Shown here piece after piece: positions 1 through 7,368 of a DNA stretch of 64,000 bases (its first letter is position 1; each line of letters begins with the position of its first letter). A program made the position numbers and the translations under genes. The DNA comes from Embleya sp051903075 (GTDB lineage Bacteria > Actinomycetota > Actinomycetes > Streptomycetales > Streptomycetaceae), in the NCBI RefSeq assembly GCF_051903075.1, contig NZ_CP182422.1:5518001-5582000 (forward strand). The letters run 5' to 3'. A model generated the notes under the pieces. That model was given only the letters and a program-made list of their open reading frames with translations, had not been told where the DNA came from and made no database searches.

Positions 1-392
1 CGCTCGGGATGTCCGCGCGGCGGGCGGGCGTGGAGTATCCGGTCACCCTCGGCGGGGTGCTCGGCCTGCTCGTGGAGGGGCGGGGCGACGAACTGATCGC
101 CCGGCACGGCGAGGGCACCGCCGAGGCGCTGGCGGCCCTGCTGGAGTGCGCGTGGGTCGAGTCGGGGCGGGGCCGGATGCGGCCGAGTTGGGCCGGCACG
201 GGCACCGTCACCGACCACGACGGCGTCGACCTGGACCTGGCCGCGGCGGCCGAGGCCGCGTTGGCGGGCGCGGCCGGGGCGCGGGCGCTGCGCGACCGGT
301 TGCGGGCGGCGGGGGTGTCGACCTACTTCGAGCCCAAGCCGCCGCTTTCGATCGCCGACGGCGAGCGCGAGACGGTGGTCGGCCACCGCTGA
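1..392 (+). CDS. C-terminal part of an unidentified protein (5' end outside window)
   Basis: The reading frame is open from the first bases of the window and ends with TGA at 390-392, just before rnhB. The first ATG visible (position 9) is probably internal, since the frame continues upstream of it. The roughly 129 visible residues are rich in Ala, Arg and Glu, with an alanine-rich helical stretch near residues 75-105 and no membrane segment or catalytic motif that I recognise. GC-rich third codon positions support it as coding. The gene cannot be named from this fragment. Its stop lies 21 bases before the preferred rnhB start. Confidence 0.6.
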   Translation, partial: LGMSARRAGVEYPVTLGGVLGLLVEGRGDELIARHGEGTAEALAALLECAWVESGRGRMRPSWAGTGTVTDHDGVDLDLAAAAEAALAGAAGARALRDRLRAAGVSTYFEPKPPLSIADGERETVVGHR

Positions 393-401
393 CGGGTGAC
401 C

Positions 402-407
402 TACGGT
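402..407 (+). promoter_or_regulatory. -10-like hexamer of rnhB
   Basis: TACGGT lies 6 nt before the GTG at 414. This spacing would make the GTG the transcription start as well as the translation start (leaderless mRNA). No clear -35 box is visible. Confidence 0.4.
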
Positions 408-413
408 GGAGGC

Positions 414-1373
414 GTGAAGCAGCCCAGCGCCGAACCGACGAACACCCCGGCGGACACCGCGGCAACGGCCCCGGAGCCGAGCACCGACACCACGCCGCAT
501 ACCCGGGCGCGCAGCGCCCCGAGGGCAACGGCGGGCACGAAGGCCGCTGCCGGGCCGGTCGCCGGCAAGAAGGTCGCTGCCAAGAAGGTCGTCGCCAAGA
601 AGGTCGCGGGCAGGACGATCACCGCCGAGAAGGTGGCCGGGAAGAAGGCGGCCGGCAAGAAGGTCGTCGGGCCGCGTAAGGGCGGTGGGCGGATCGCGGC
701 GCCGACCTACGACGTCGAGCGGGAGCTGATCGCTCGCGGCGCACGTGTGGTGGCGGGCGTGGATGAGGTCGGGCGTGGTGCGTGGGCCGGGCCGGTGTTG
801 GTCGCCGCGGCGATCACCGACCTGTCCGTACCGCCCGCCGGGCTCACCGACTCGAAGCTGCTTACCGCGCGGCGTCGCGAGGAGGTGGCCGCCGCGGTCG
901 ATCCGTGGGTGCGGGCGTACGCGTTCGGTGCGGCCGAGCCGGAGGAGATCGACACGCTCGGCATGACCGCCGCGCTGCGGCTGGCCGCGGTGCGCGCGTT
1001 GTCCGCGCTGCCGATCCGCCCCGACACGATCGTGCTGGACGGCAAGCACGACTTCCTCGGCGCGCCGTGGGTCGTGCGCTGCGTGATCAAGGGCGATCAG
1101 TCGTGCGTCAGCGTCGCGGCGGCCTCGGTGCTCGCGAAGGTGCATCGCGACGCGATGATGGCGGGCCTCGGCGAGAAGTACCCCGAGTACGGCTTCGCGG
1201 GCAACGCCGGCTATCCGGCCCCGGTGCACCGCGCCGCGTTGGCCGAATTCGGCCCCACCCCCCACCACCGGATGTCGTGGGCGTACTGGGACGACCTGCC
1301 CGCGTGGCGGCACCTGAAGCGACCCCGCCCGGAGCCGGCCGTCGACGGTCAACTCGGCCTCGACCTGGGCTGA
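414..1373 (+). CDS. rnhB: Ribonuclease HII with lysine-rich N-terminal tail
   Basis: RNase HII cleaves the RNA strand of RNA-DNA hybrids and removes misincorporated ribonucleotides. The catalytic core starts near residue 100 with DEVGRG (Asp117 and Glu118 counted from the 414 start). It continues with DGKHD and the KGD/SVAAASVLAKVHRD block, and ends with the conserved GYPAPVHRAAL and HHRMSW segments. Ahead of the core are about 95 extra residues: a Thr/Pro/Ala-rich part, then repeated Lys-Lys-Val/Ala units resembling histone H1 or HrdB-type basic tails. Family members are usually 200-260 aa; this one is 319 aa. GTG 414 is preferred because TACGGT sits 6 nt upstream. GTG 396 is also open, but has neither a ribosome binding site nor a -10 box. 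Confidence 0.93.
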   Translation: MKQPSAEPTNTPADTAATAPEPSTDTTPHTRARSAPRATAGTKAAAGPVAGKKVAAKKVVAKKVAGRTITAEKVAGKKAAGKKVVGPRKGGGRIAAPTYDVERELIARGARVVAGVDEVGRGAWAGPVLVAAAITDLSVPPAGLTDSKLLTARRREEVAAAVDPWVRAYAFGAAEPEEIDTLGMTAALRLAAVRALSALPIRPDTIVLDGKHDFLGAPWVVRCVIKGDQSCVSVAAASVLAKVHRDAMMAGLGEKYPEYGFAGNAGYPAPVHRAALAEFGPTPHHRMSWAYWDDLPAWRHLKRPRPEPAVDGQLGLDLG

Positions 1374-1451
1374 TCGCGCCCGCTCGCGGTGTCCGCGTTT
1401 CCGAACGGTCACGTTTGTCGGGTGGCGCTCGTGTCGCGCCGGGGCCGGTTG

Positions 1452-1457
1452 TACCGT
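1452..1457 (+). promoter_or_regulatory. -10-like hexamer of the DUF2510 gene
   Basis: TACCGT lies 7 nt before GTG 1465, consistent with a leaderless transcript. Confidence 0.4.
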
Positions 1458-1464
1458 CACGCGG

Positions 1465-2373
1465 GTGACTGCCTCGATTCCTCCCGGCTGGTACGAAGAC
1501 CCGTCGGCTCCCGGCTCCGAGCGATGGTGGGACGGAGCGCAGTGGACCGCCTCGACCCGGACCCGTGCGCAGGGCGAGATTCCGCCGCCGCCGAGCAGCG
1601 CCCCGCCCGGTCCGCCACACGCCGGCTACCCCCAGGGGGGATACCCCGGCGGCTATCAGCCGATCGGGCCGCCCCCCGGCGCCGCCCGACCCGGTCGCGG
1701 CAAGGCGATCGGACTGGGCGTGCTGGCGCTGGTCGTGGTGGGCGGACTGATCGCCGCGCTGATCGTGCTTCTGGGCGGGGACGACGACGGCGGCACGACG
1801 GTGGCCACGGACGGCACGCTCACCGACCCCATCACCGGGCTGACCGTGCCCAGGTTCAAGGACTGGATCGTCCCCGACCCCGACTCCCCGGCGGACCAGG
1901 CGGTGGAGGGCCCCTGCCCGAGCAGGTCGGCGTCGCGCAGCGGCGGATCCGATGTGGAGACCCGGTTCCAGGCGGAGCGCAAGTGCTACGTGGCGGATCT
2001 GACGCTGACCGCTCGCCGGGCCGACTCCATGACCGATGTGGTCGCCGATCTGAAGAAGTCCGTGAGCGGCGACGGCGGCAAGGGCAAGGTCAAGCTGGAG
2101 AGCATGGAACTGGACAAGGCGATCACGGTGGACGGTCACCCGGGATACATCCTGCGCGGCCGGGTCTCCGGCGCGCCGCAGGACTTGGGGACGAATGCGA
2201 ACGCCGCCTGGGCGCAGGCGGTGGTGATCGACGAGAAGAACGAGGACGGCAGATACCCGTGCGTGTTGTTCAAGCTGGCGATCGCCGCCGGAGCCCCGGA
2301 CAAGGCGACGCTCGACACCGTCCTGAAGGGCATCCGGGTCGGCAAGCCGCAGCCCTCGGCGAGCACGTCCTGA
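1465..2373 (+). CDS. DUF2510 domain single-pass membrane protein
   Basis: Residues 6-30 form a DUF2510 module (PPGWYEDP...RWWDGAQWT), a short Trp-rich motif of unknown function found at the N terminus of many actinobacterial membrane proteins. A Pro/Gly/Tyr-rich linker follows. One transmembrane helix (about residues 78-98) is bounded by a Lys/Arg-rich cytoplasmic flank and an Asp-rich outer flank. The remaining 200 residues should be outside the cell; they contain a few Cys and no recognised enzymatic motif. The start is GTG 1465, with TACCGT 7 nt upstream. The function is unknown. Its place between rnhB and the TerD-type gene gives no further clue. Confidence 0.85.
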   Translation: MTASIPPGWYEDPSAPGSERWWDGAQWTASTRTRAQGEIPPPPSSAPPGPPHAGYPQGGYPGGYQPIGPPPGAARPGRGKAIGLGVLALVVVGGLIAALIVLLGGDDDGGTTVATDGTLTDPITGLTVPRFKDWIVPDPDSPADQAVEGPCPSRSASRSGGSDVETRFQAERKCYVADLTLTARRADSMTDVVADLKKSVSGDGGKGKVKLESMELDKAITVDGHPGYILRGRVSGAPQDLGTNANAAWAQAVVIDEKNEDGRYPCVLFKLAIAAGAPDKATLDTVLKGIRVGKPQPSASTS

Positions 2374-2543
2374 TCGTGTGTCATATCTGATGACTCGTCA
2401 CCAGCGGTACGGTTACGACCGATCGGTCGCGCCGTACCCCGCACCGGTCGCGAGCGCGTACGGTGGACGCGCGCCGCAGGTCGGGCTTGCCGGGGTGCGA
2501 CCGAAGGAGGCCGCACCGGGCACATCATCATTGGGGGGTGACT

Positions 2544-5144
2544 GTGCGCATCGGTGATCGCCTCGCATGCCCCGGCTACTCGGTGGTGGCCGTGGAGACG
2601 ACGGGTTTGTCCCCACATCGACATCGCATCATCGAGATCGCGGTCGCGCAATGCGATCTCGACGGACGCGTGACCGAGTTCTTCACAACCCTGCTCGATC
2701 CGCAGGGTCCCGCCGGCGACTTCCAGGCCCACGGGCTGTTCGACGACGACGTGGTCAACGCCCCGACCTTCGCCGAGGTCGCGCCGTGGCTGGCCAACCT
2801 GTTCCGGCAGCGGGTCGTGGTCGCGCACAACGCGCGCTTCGACATCGGCTTCGTCGAGCGCGAGTTCCAGCGCCGGGGCCGACCGACCGTGCCGCCGCTG
2901 ACCACCGTATGCACGATGCGCGAGGCGCCGCACCACCTGCCGGAGGCGCCCAGGTTCACCCTGCTCGCCTGCTGCGAGGCGGCCGGGGTGCCGGTGGACG
3001 GCGGACACGGCGCGGCGGCCAAGGCGATGGGTACGGCGCGCCTGTTGGAGCACTACCTGAGTCGCGGCGCGGGCGAGGCCCGGCACTGGCAGCAGGCCCG
3101 GACCGTGGCCGCCTCGCTCAACTGGCCGCGGCGCAGCGCCGATCCGCCGCGCGTGTTCACCCGCGACGACGCGCACACGGCCCGGCGCGCTCGCGAGGAG
3201 GCCGAGCAGGTGCGCCGCCGGGACGCGGTGTCGTACCTGGAGAAGGCCCGCGCGTACGGGCCGCCGACCGGCGTGGGGGAGGGGCCCGACAGCTACCTGG
3301 CGGTGCTCGACGCGGCCCTGGAGGACCGGGTGATCACCCCGCAGGAGGCGATCGACCTCGCCGAACTCGCGGTCTCCCTGGGCATCTCCGAGGAGCAGCG
3401 CAAGGACCTGGACCGGTTGTACGTGACCGCGCTGGCCGCGTCGATGGTCGCCGCCGGGCCGATCGACCGGGAGGAACGGGCCGATCTGACCCGGGTCGCG
3501 GCGCAGTTGGGCATTCCGCGCACCGCGCTCGACGAGATCGTCGGGATGGCCCGCTCGACCGTCGAGGAGGGTCGTGGCGGGCCGCGCATCCTGGCCCGGG
3601 GGCGACCGCTGGAGTCGGGTCTGCACGTGCTGTTCCACGGCTATCTGGCGGTCACCCGGGGCGAGTTGGAGCGTCGCATGGCCCGGGCGGACCTGTCCGT
3701 GGCGTCGGGCATCCACGACCGGGTGGACGTGCTTGTGGTCGCCGATCCGGACGAGTCCGCGGACCGCACCTACTGGGCCCGGCAGCGCGGCATCCGCGTG
3801 CTGATCGAGCCGGTGTTCCTGGCCCTGCTCGCCGACCTGGAGCGCGGGCGCAGCAGCGCGGCCGACGCGGCGTCCCAGGTGGCCGCCGCGTCGTTGGCGC
3901 TGGCCGTGCCGGGGATGCCGCGCACCACCAGCGGCTTCCTGCTGCCCCGGCCGAGCGCGTCGGTGGCGGCCGACGCCGGGTCGTTCACGCCAGGACCGTA
4001 CCGACCCTACGACACCCCGGTGGACGGTTCGGACGTGCTGCCCGCGGTGGCGGAGCCGACCGAGGCATTCGAGGCGACGGAGGCGTTCGGGCCGGACGCG
4101 CCGACGGAGGCGTTCGACGTCACCGAGGCACAGTCCGCGTCGGGCACGCCGATGTCCGGGGCGGGGTCCGCCACCACGCCGGCGCCGGTGCCGGGTGCCG
4201 GGGCGACGCTGCCGAGCATTCCGCCGCCGCCGACCGCGGCCGATCTGCCGGTCGCGGCCGGGTCGTCGGCCGCCGAGGTGTTGGAGGCGACCGTCCCGGA
4301 CGTGTTGCCGCCGCCGCCCGAGGTGCCGTCGGTGCCGGACGCGGGTCCGCGTACGCCGCCGCCCGTACCGGGACCGCAGACGCCGCCGCAGGTGCCGCCG
4401 GGCGCGGGGGGGCGCACGACGCCGCGGCCGACGGTGCCGGTGCCGCCTCCCGTGCCGGGGCCGTCCGGGCCGGTCCAGCCGGTGCCGCCGAAGCCGGAAC
4501 ACCCGGCGTCGGGCGAGGTGTCGGCGGAGTCGGCGGCCGAGGGTCCGGTGCCGACCGTGCCGCCGCGGCCGGCGATCGCGCCGCCGCGCGGGCTGACGCG
4601 GGGGCAGGCGGTCACGATCGAGGATCTGGGCCCGTTCGCGGGCACGGTGCGGATCGAGGCCGCGTGGTGGGCGCCGGCGCAGGTGGACGGCGACACCGTG
4701 GCCCTCGTCCTCGACGACGATCGGCGGGTGGCCGACGACGGCGACCTGGTGTTCTTCAACCAGCCGGTACACGCCAGCGGCGCGGTGCGGTTGGCCGGCA
4801 AACTCCAGACCGGGACCACCAACGACGTGGAACCGGGCTCGGATTCGGTCGAGATCGACGTCACCACGCTGCCCCCCGGCCGCAGTCGGGTCGTCGTCGC
4901 GCTCGCGTTGGACGCGACGAGTGGCACCACCTTCGCCCAGGTGCCGGTGACCGTCGGTATCGTCGACCCCGTGACCTGCCGTCGACTCGCCGAATTCCGG
5001 TTGAGCGGAGGCGACGAGACCGTCATGATCCTGGCCGAGGTCTATCGGCGCGGCGACTCCTGGCGCCTGCGGGCGGTCGGTCAGGGCTACGCGGAGGGGC
5101 TGGCAGCTTTGGTGATCGAGCACGGGGTGGTGGTGGACGATTGA
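2544..5144 (+). CDS. Exonuclease-like / TerB / BRCT / TerD multidomain protein (degenerate exonuclease site)
   Basis: Four domains can be read in this 866-aa protein. Residues 1-180 are a DEDDh exonuclease fold (AVETTGL, HNARFD, HGAAAK). About 225-345 is a helical TerB-like module. About 355-430 is BRCT-like. After 250 residues of Pro/Ala/Glu-rich linker, about 690-866 is a TerD domain with the FFNQPV, GSDSVEIDV and AVGQGYAEG blocks. Two metal-binding Asp of the exonuclease are replaced: the D of the DxE motif is Ala16 (Glu18 kept), and the D five residues after His155 is Lys160. Asp100 remains. The nuclease is therefore probably inactive. TerB/TerD proteins belong to tellurite/stress response networks that bind calcium. 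GTG 2544 is preferred, with GGGGGG at 2533-2538; GTG 2538 is the alternative. Confidence 0.85.
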   Translation: MRIGDRLACPGYSVVAVETTGLSPHRHRIIEIAVAQCDLDGRVTEFFTTLLDPQGPAGDFQAHGLFDDDVVNAPTFAEVAPWLANLFRQRVVVAHNARFDIGFVEREFQRRGRPTVPPLTTVCTMREAPHHLPEAPRFTLLACCEAAGVPVDGGHGAAAKAMGTARLLEHYLSRGAGEARHWQQARTVAASLNWPRRSADPPRVFTRDDAHTARRAREEAEQVRRRDAVSYLEKARAYGPPTGVGEGPDSYLAVLDAALEDRVITPQEAIDLAELAVSLGISEEQRKDLDRLYVTALAASMVAAGPIDREERADLTRVAAQLGIPRTALDEIVGMARSTVEEGRGGPRILARGRPLESGLHVLFHGYLAVTRGELERRMARADLSVASGIHDRVDVLVVADPDESADRTYWARQRGIRVLIEPVFLALLADLERGRSSAADAASQVAAASLALAVPGMPRTTSGFLLPRPSASVAADAGSFTPGPYRPYDTPVDGSDVLPAVAEPTEAFEATEAFGPDAPTEAFDVTEAQSASGTPMSGAGSATTPAPVPGAGATLPSIPPPPTAADLPVAAGSSAAEVLEATVPDVLPPPPEVPSVPDAGPRTPPPVPGPQTPPQVPPGAGGRTTPRPTVPVPPPVPGPSGPVQPVPPKPEHPASGEVSAESAAEGPVPTVPPRPAIAPPRGLTRGQAVTIEDLGPFAGTVRIEAAWWAPAQVDGDTVALVLDDDRRVADDGDLVFFNQPVHASGAVRLAGKLQTGTTNDVEPGSDSVEIDVTTLPPGRSRVVVALALDATSGTTFAQVPVTVGIVDPVTCRRLAEFRLSGGDETVMILAEVYRRGDSWRLRAVGQGYAEGLAALVIEHGVVVDD

Positions 5145-5253
5145 TCCGGCCGAGCTGACGGGGCATCGTAGTATGCGCCGTCGTACGCCCGGGCCACACC
5201 CCAGGAGCACCCTGGGTGGGCACGCCCCGCGCGGCTTTGATAGGACTGCCACC

Positions 5254-5364
5254 ATGCCGCGCGTGTTCTCCGGGGAACGGGACTCCACCGATCCCTCCCC
5301 GCGTCTCCTCACCGCCGGGCATCCCGGTACCGCCACGAACGAACCGAGCCTTCCCCAGACATGA
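5254..5364 (+). CDS. Possible 36-aa leader ORF coupled to the next gene
   Basis: An ATG at 5254 lies 7 nt after TAGGAC (5241-5246), which resembles the leaderless arrangement seen elsewhere here. The frame runs 36 codons and its TGA overlaps the ATG of the next gene (ATGA at 5361-5364), which would allow translational coupling. The predicted peptide is Ser/Pro/Thr-rich with no hydrophobic segment. It may be a real upstream ORF or a chance frame in the leader. Confidence 0.3.
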   Translation: MPRVFSGERDSTDPSPRLLTAGHPGTATNEPSLPQT

Positions 5365-5981
5365 CTGTGAATCCGGTGACTGCCGAAAACACCGCGGACA
5401 CGACGTCCGCAGCAGAGACCCCGTCCGTGCCGCGTCCCTCCGGCGCGGTGCCCAAGCCCGGACCGCGCCCGAAGCCGAGCCCGCCCAAGCCCGCCGTGCC
5501 GCGGCAGGCGAGCGCGGGGGCCAAGCCCGGTCCGGCCAAGCCCGGTCCCCCGAAGCCGGGTGCGACCAAGCCCGGCCCCGACCCGTCCGCCTCGCCGACG
5601 CCGCGCGTGACGCTGATCCCCGCCGGCGCCGACGACGTCTTCGACGTCGCCGACGACGCGGTCGACGCGCTCCTGGAGGCCGGCACGGAGCCCGGCGCGA
5701 TCCTGGTGCTGACCACGGGTGGGCCGCACCCGTGGCAGCAGCACGAGGAGACGTTCGGCGCCGCGCAGTACTGGCGCCAGTACGACGAGGGCAAGGACGT
5801 GTTCTACGCGTCGCTGCCGGCCTCGCGTCCGCTGCGGCGGGCCGCGGTCGTCGTCGTGGTCAACGGTTTCGCCGAGGGCGCCGACGCGGGTCGGATCCTG
5901 ACCTCGGCGCTCACGGCCGGGGCGTCGGTCACGGTCTGCGGCGACGTGGAGCAGGTGCGCGCGCTCACCGGCGTTGCGTAA
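5361..5981 (+). CDS. Hypothetical protein with Pro/Lys/Ala-rich N terminus
   Basis: The 206-aa product begins with about 80 residues rich in Pro, Lys and Ala (repeated KPGP units), likely disordered and basic. About 120 globular residues follow, with alternating hydrophobic strands (ILVLTTGGPHPW, AAVVVVVNGF) and acidic helices, giving an alpha/beta appearance. I do not recognise the family. It follows the TerD-type gene on the same strand, separated by 216 bases that contain its own candidate promoter, and is followed by a strong terminator-like hairpin. Confidence 0.75.
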   Translation: MTVNPVTAENTADTTSAAETPSVPRPSGAVPKPGPRPKPSPPKPAVPRQASAGAKPGPAKPGPPKPGATKPGPDPSASPTPRVTLIPAGADDVFDVADDAVDALLEAGTEPGAILVLTTGGPHPWQQHEETFGAAQYWRQYDEGKDVFYASLPASRPLRRAAVVVVVNGFAEGADAGRILTSALTAGASVTVCGDVEQVRALTGVA

Positions 5982-5996
5982 CACGTCGTAGCACGT

Positions 5997-6039
5997 AGGG
6001 GGCCCGGCCGTATCCGGTCCGACCGAACTCGGGCCCCCT
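5997..6039 (+). terminator. Hairpin terminator
   Basis: Perfect 10-bp inverted repeat AGGGGGCCCG / CGGGCCCCCT with a 23-nt loop, 15 bases after the stop of the 5361-5981 gene. No T-tract, as is common in high-GC actinomycetes. Confidence 0.7.
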
Positions 6040-6063
6040 GCCCCGCGGATCGCCAAGGTCGGC

Positions 6064-6069
6064 TACGGT
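6064..6069 (+). promoter_or_regulatory. -10-like hexamer of the 6078 gene
   Basis: TACGGT lies 8 nt before ATG 6078. No ribosome binding site lies between them. Confidence 0.4.
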
Positions 6070-6077
6070 TCGTTGCC

Positions 6078-6446
6078 ATGTCGGAATCGCCGTCGATCGC
6101 GCAGCTCCTTGACCGGTTCCTCAGCGACCAGGAGGACCGGCTGAAAATCCAGCAGTACCGGGCCTGTAGCACCGTCATCGACATGTTGTCGGGCTATCTC
6201 AACCGGTACGCCTACACGACCTTGATCGGGGAAGAACGCCAGGAATGGGACCGCGCCTTCTCGGCCGGTGACGACCGGGCGTTCTGCAACGTGTTCGGGG
6301 TACGCAAGTTGATCTCCGGGATCAAGCCGTTCCACGCGCAACATCTGCGAGTGCGGCTGCAGAGTCCGGAGCTCGTTCAGGACCACGCGTTGACGGTCAC
6401 GACCGATCTGGTCGACTGGCTCGCCGAACGTGGTCTCACCGCCTGA
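6078..6446 (+). CDS. Conserved-looking hypothetical protein
   Basis: The 122-aa soluble protein is mostly helical, with a balanced composition and several aromatic and Arg residues (LNRYAYTTL, FCNVFGVRKL, WLAERGL). No enzymatic motif or membrane segment is visible, and I do not recognise the family. It lies between a terminator on its left and a convergent gene on its right, so it is probably monocistronic. ATG 6078 has no ribosome binding site but sits 8 nt after TACGGT. Confidence 0.75.
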   Translation: MSESPSIAQLLDRFLSDQEDRLKIQQYRACSTVIDMLSGYLNRYAYTTLIGEERQEWDRAFSAGDDRAFCNVFGVRKLISGIKPFHAQHLRVRLQSPELVQDHALTVTTDLVDWLAERGLTA

Positions 6447-6461
6447 TCACACACGTGTCCA

Positions 6462-7124
6462 TCAGGACGCGGAGGGTCGTACCAGGGGAGTGGGCCCCGT
6501 CTCCGGCAGGTAGCGCACCTGCGGCAGTTCCGTCGCGGGGCGGGCCGGGGCGATGCCCGCTGCCCTGATCGGCGTTTTGGCGCCGGGACCGCCGTCGCGG
6601 CCCGGGGGCAGCGCGGGGGTACGTCCGCAACGCCCGTCGGCGACCAGTTGCCAGCCGTCCTCCGCGACGATCGCGAAGGCGCCGCAGCGCAGACCGTGCA
6701 GGACACACGCGTCGTGCAGCCCCCACATCCAGCGGCCGTCGTCCGCCACCCAGCCGCGCCCGCCCTCACGATGCACCGCCAACACCGTGGTGTGCGTGGG
6801 GGTGCCCCGGCGCAGGTCGTCGGGGACGATCAGGCGCAGGTTGGCCAGGATCAGGTTGCGGCAGCGCCAGCCGTCGGTGCGGCCCTCGCCGAAGCCGAAG
6901 GACGCGCTGGCGACCGGCCGTTCGGATCGATCCAGAACCGCGACCACCGCCGTGCGGGCCACCGGCCGATGCAGATCGTCGAGCCGTTTGAGCAGTGCTC
7001 GCGGATCGCGCAGCAGGGGAATCCGGCGCGCGCGCCAGGACTCCGGGTCCAACCAGCGGGAGGGACTGGCCGGGGGCGTGCCGGTGTGGGCCGGCGCCGG
7101 GGACGCGGTTGCGGCGATGTGCAC
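6462..7124 (-). CDS. Hypothetical protein of about 220 aa
   Basis: This reverse-strand gene converges on the 6078-6446 gene. The central part (about residues 45-170) looks globular. It has an alternating beta pattern (TAVVAVLD, ASASFGFG, AFAIVAED) and a run of Trp/Gly/Cys residues (WVADDGRWMWGLHDACVLHGL). The C-terminal 50 residues are Pro/Gly/Arg-rich. GTG 7124 is chosen because GGAGG lies just upstream, although at only 3 nt it is close; an ATG at 7142 would add six residues without a ribosome binding site. No function can be assigned. Confidence 0.65.
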   Translation of the reverse strand: MHIAATASPAPAHTGTPPASPSRWLDPESWRARRIPLLRDPRALLKRLDDLHRPVARTAVVAVLDRSERPVASASFGFGEGRTDGWRCRNLILANLRLIVPDDLRRGTPTHTTVLAVHREGGRGWVADDGRWMWGLHDACVLHGLRCGAFAIVAEDGWQLVADGRCGRTPALPPGRDGGPGAKTPIRAAGIAPARPATELPQVRYLPETGPTPLVRPSAS

Positions 7125-7368
7125 GGTCCTCCTTCCGTCCATGGCGGACAGCGGCGCACGCTCCGACTACGGGCGGCTCGCGGCGGAGCGGCGCCGACGG
7201 GGCCCGCACGGGAAAGTGAAGAGAACGCCTTGTCGATTCTTGCGTGACGTCGACGAACTCGGCAACACGTACCGGTGATCATTCGCTACGTCCGTGTGAC
7301 GGCGCGGCGACCGGGCGGGGCGGGGTGGGCGACCGGCCGGCGTGGGGCGGGCGGCCGTCCCGGGCGGG

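Noticed and set aside
2136..6056. Very long reverse-strand frame (1306 codons) opposite the TerD-type gene
   Set aside because: Typical antisense shadow in high-GC DNA; Arg/Gly/His-rich with no domain content.
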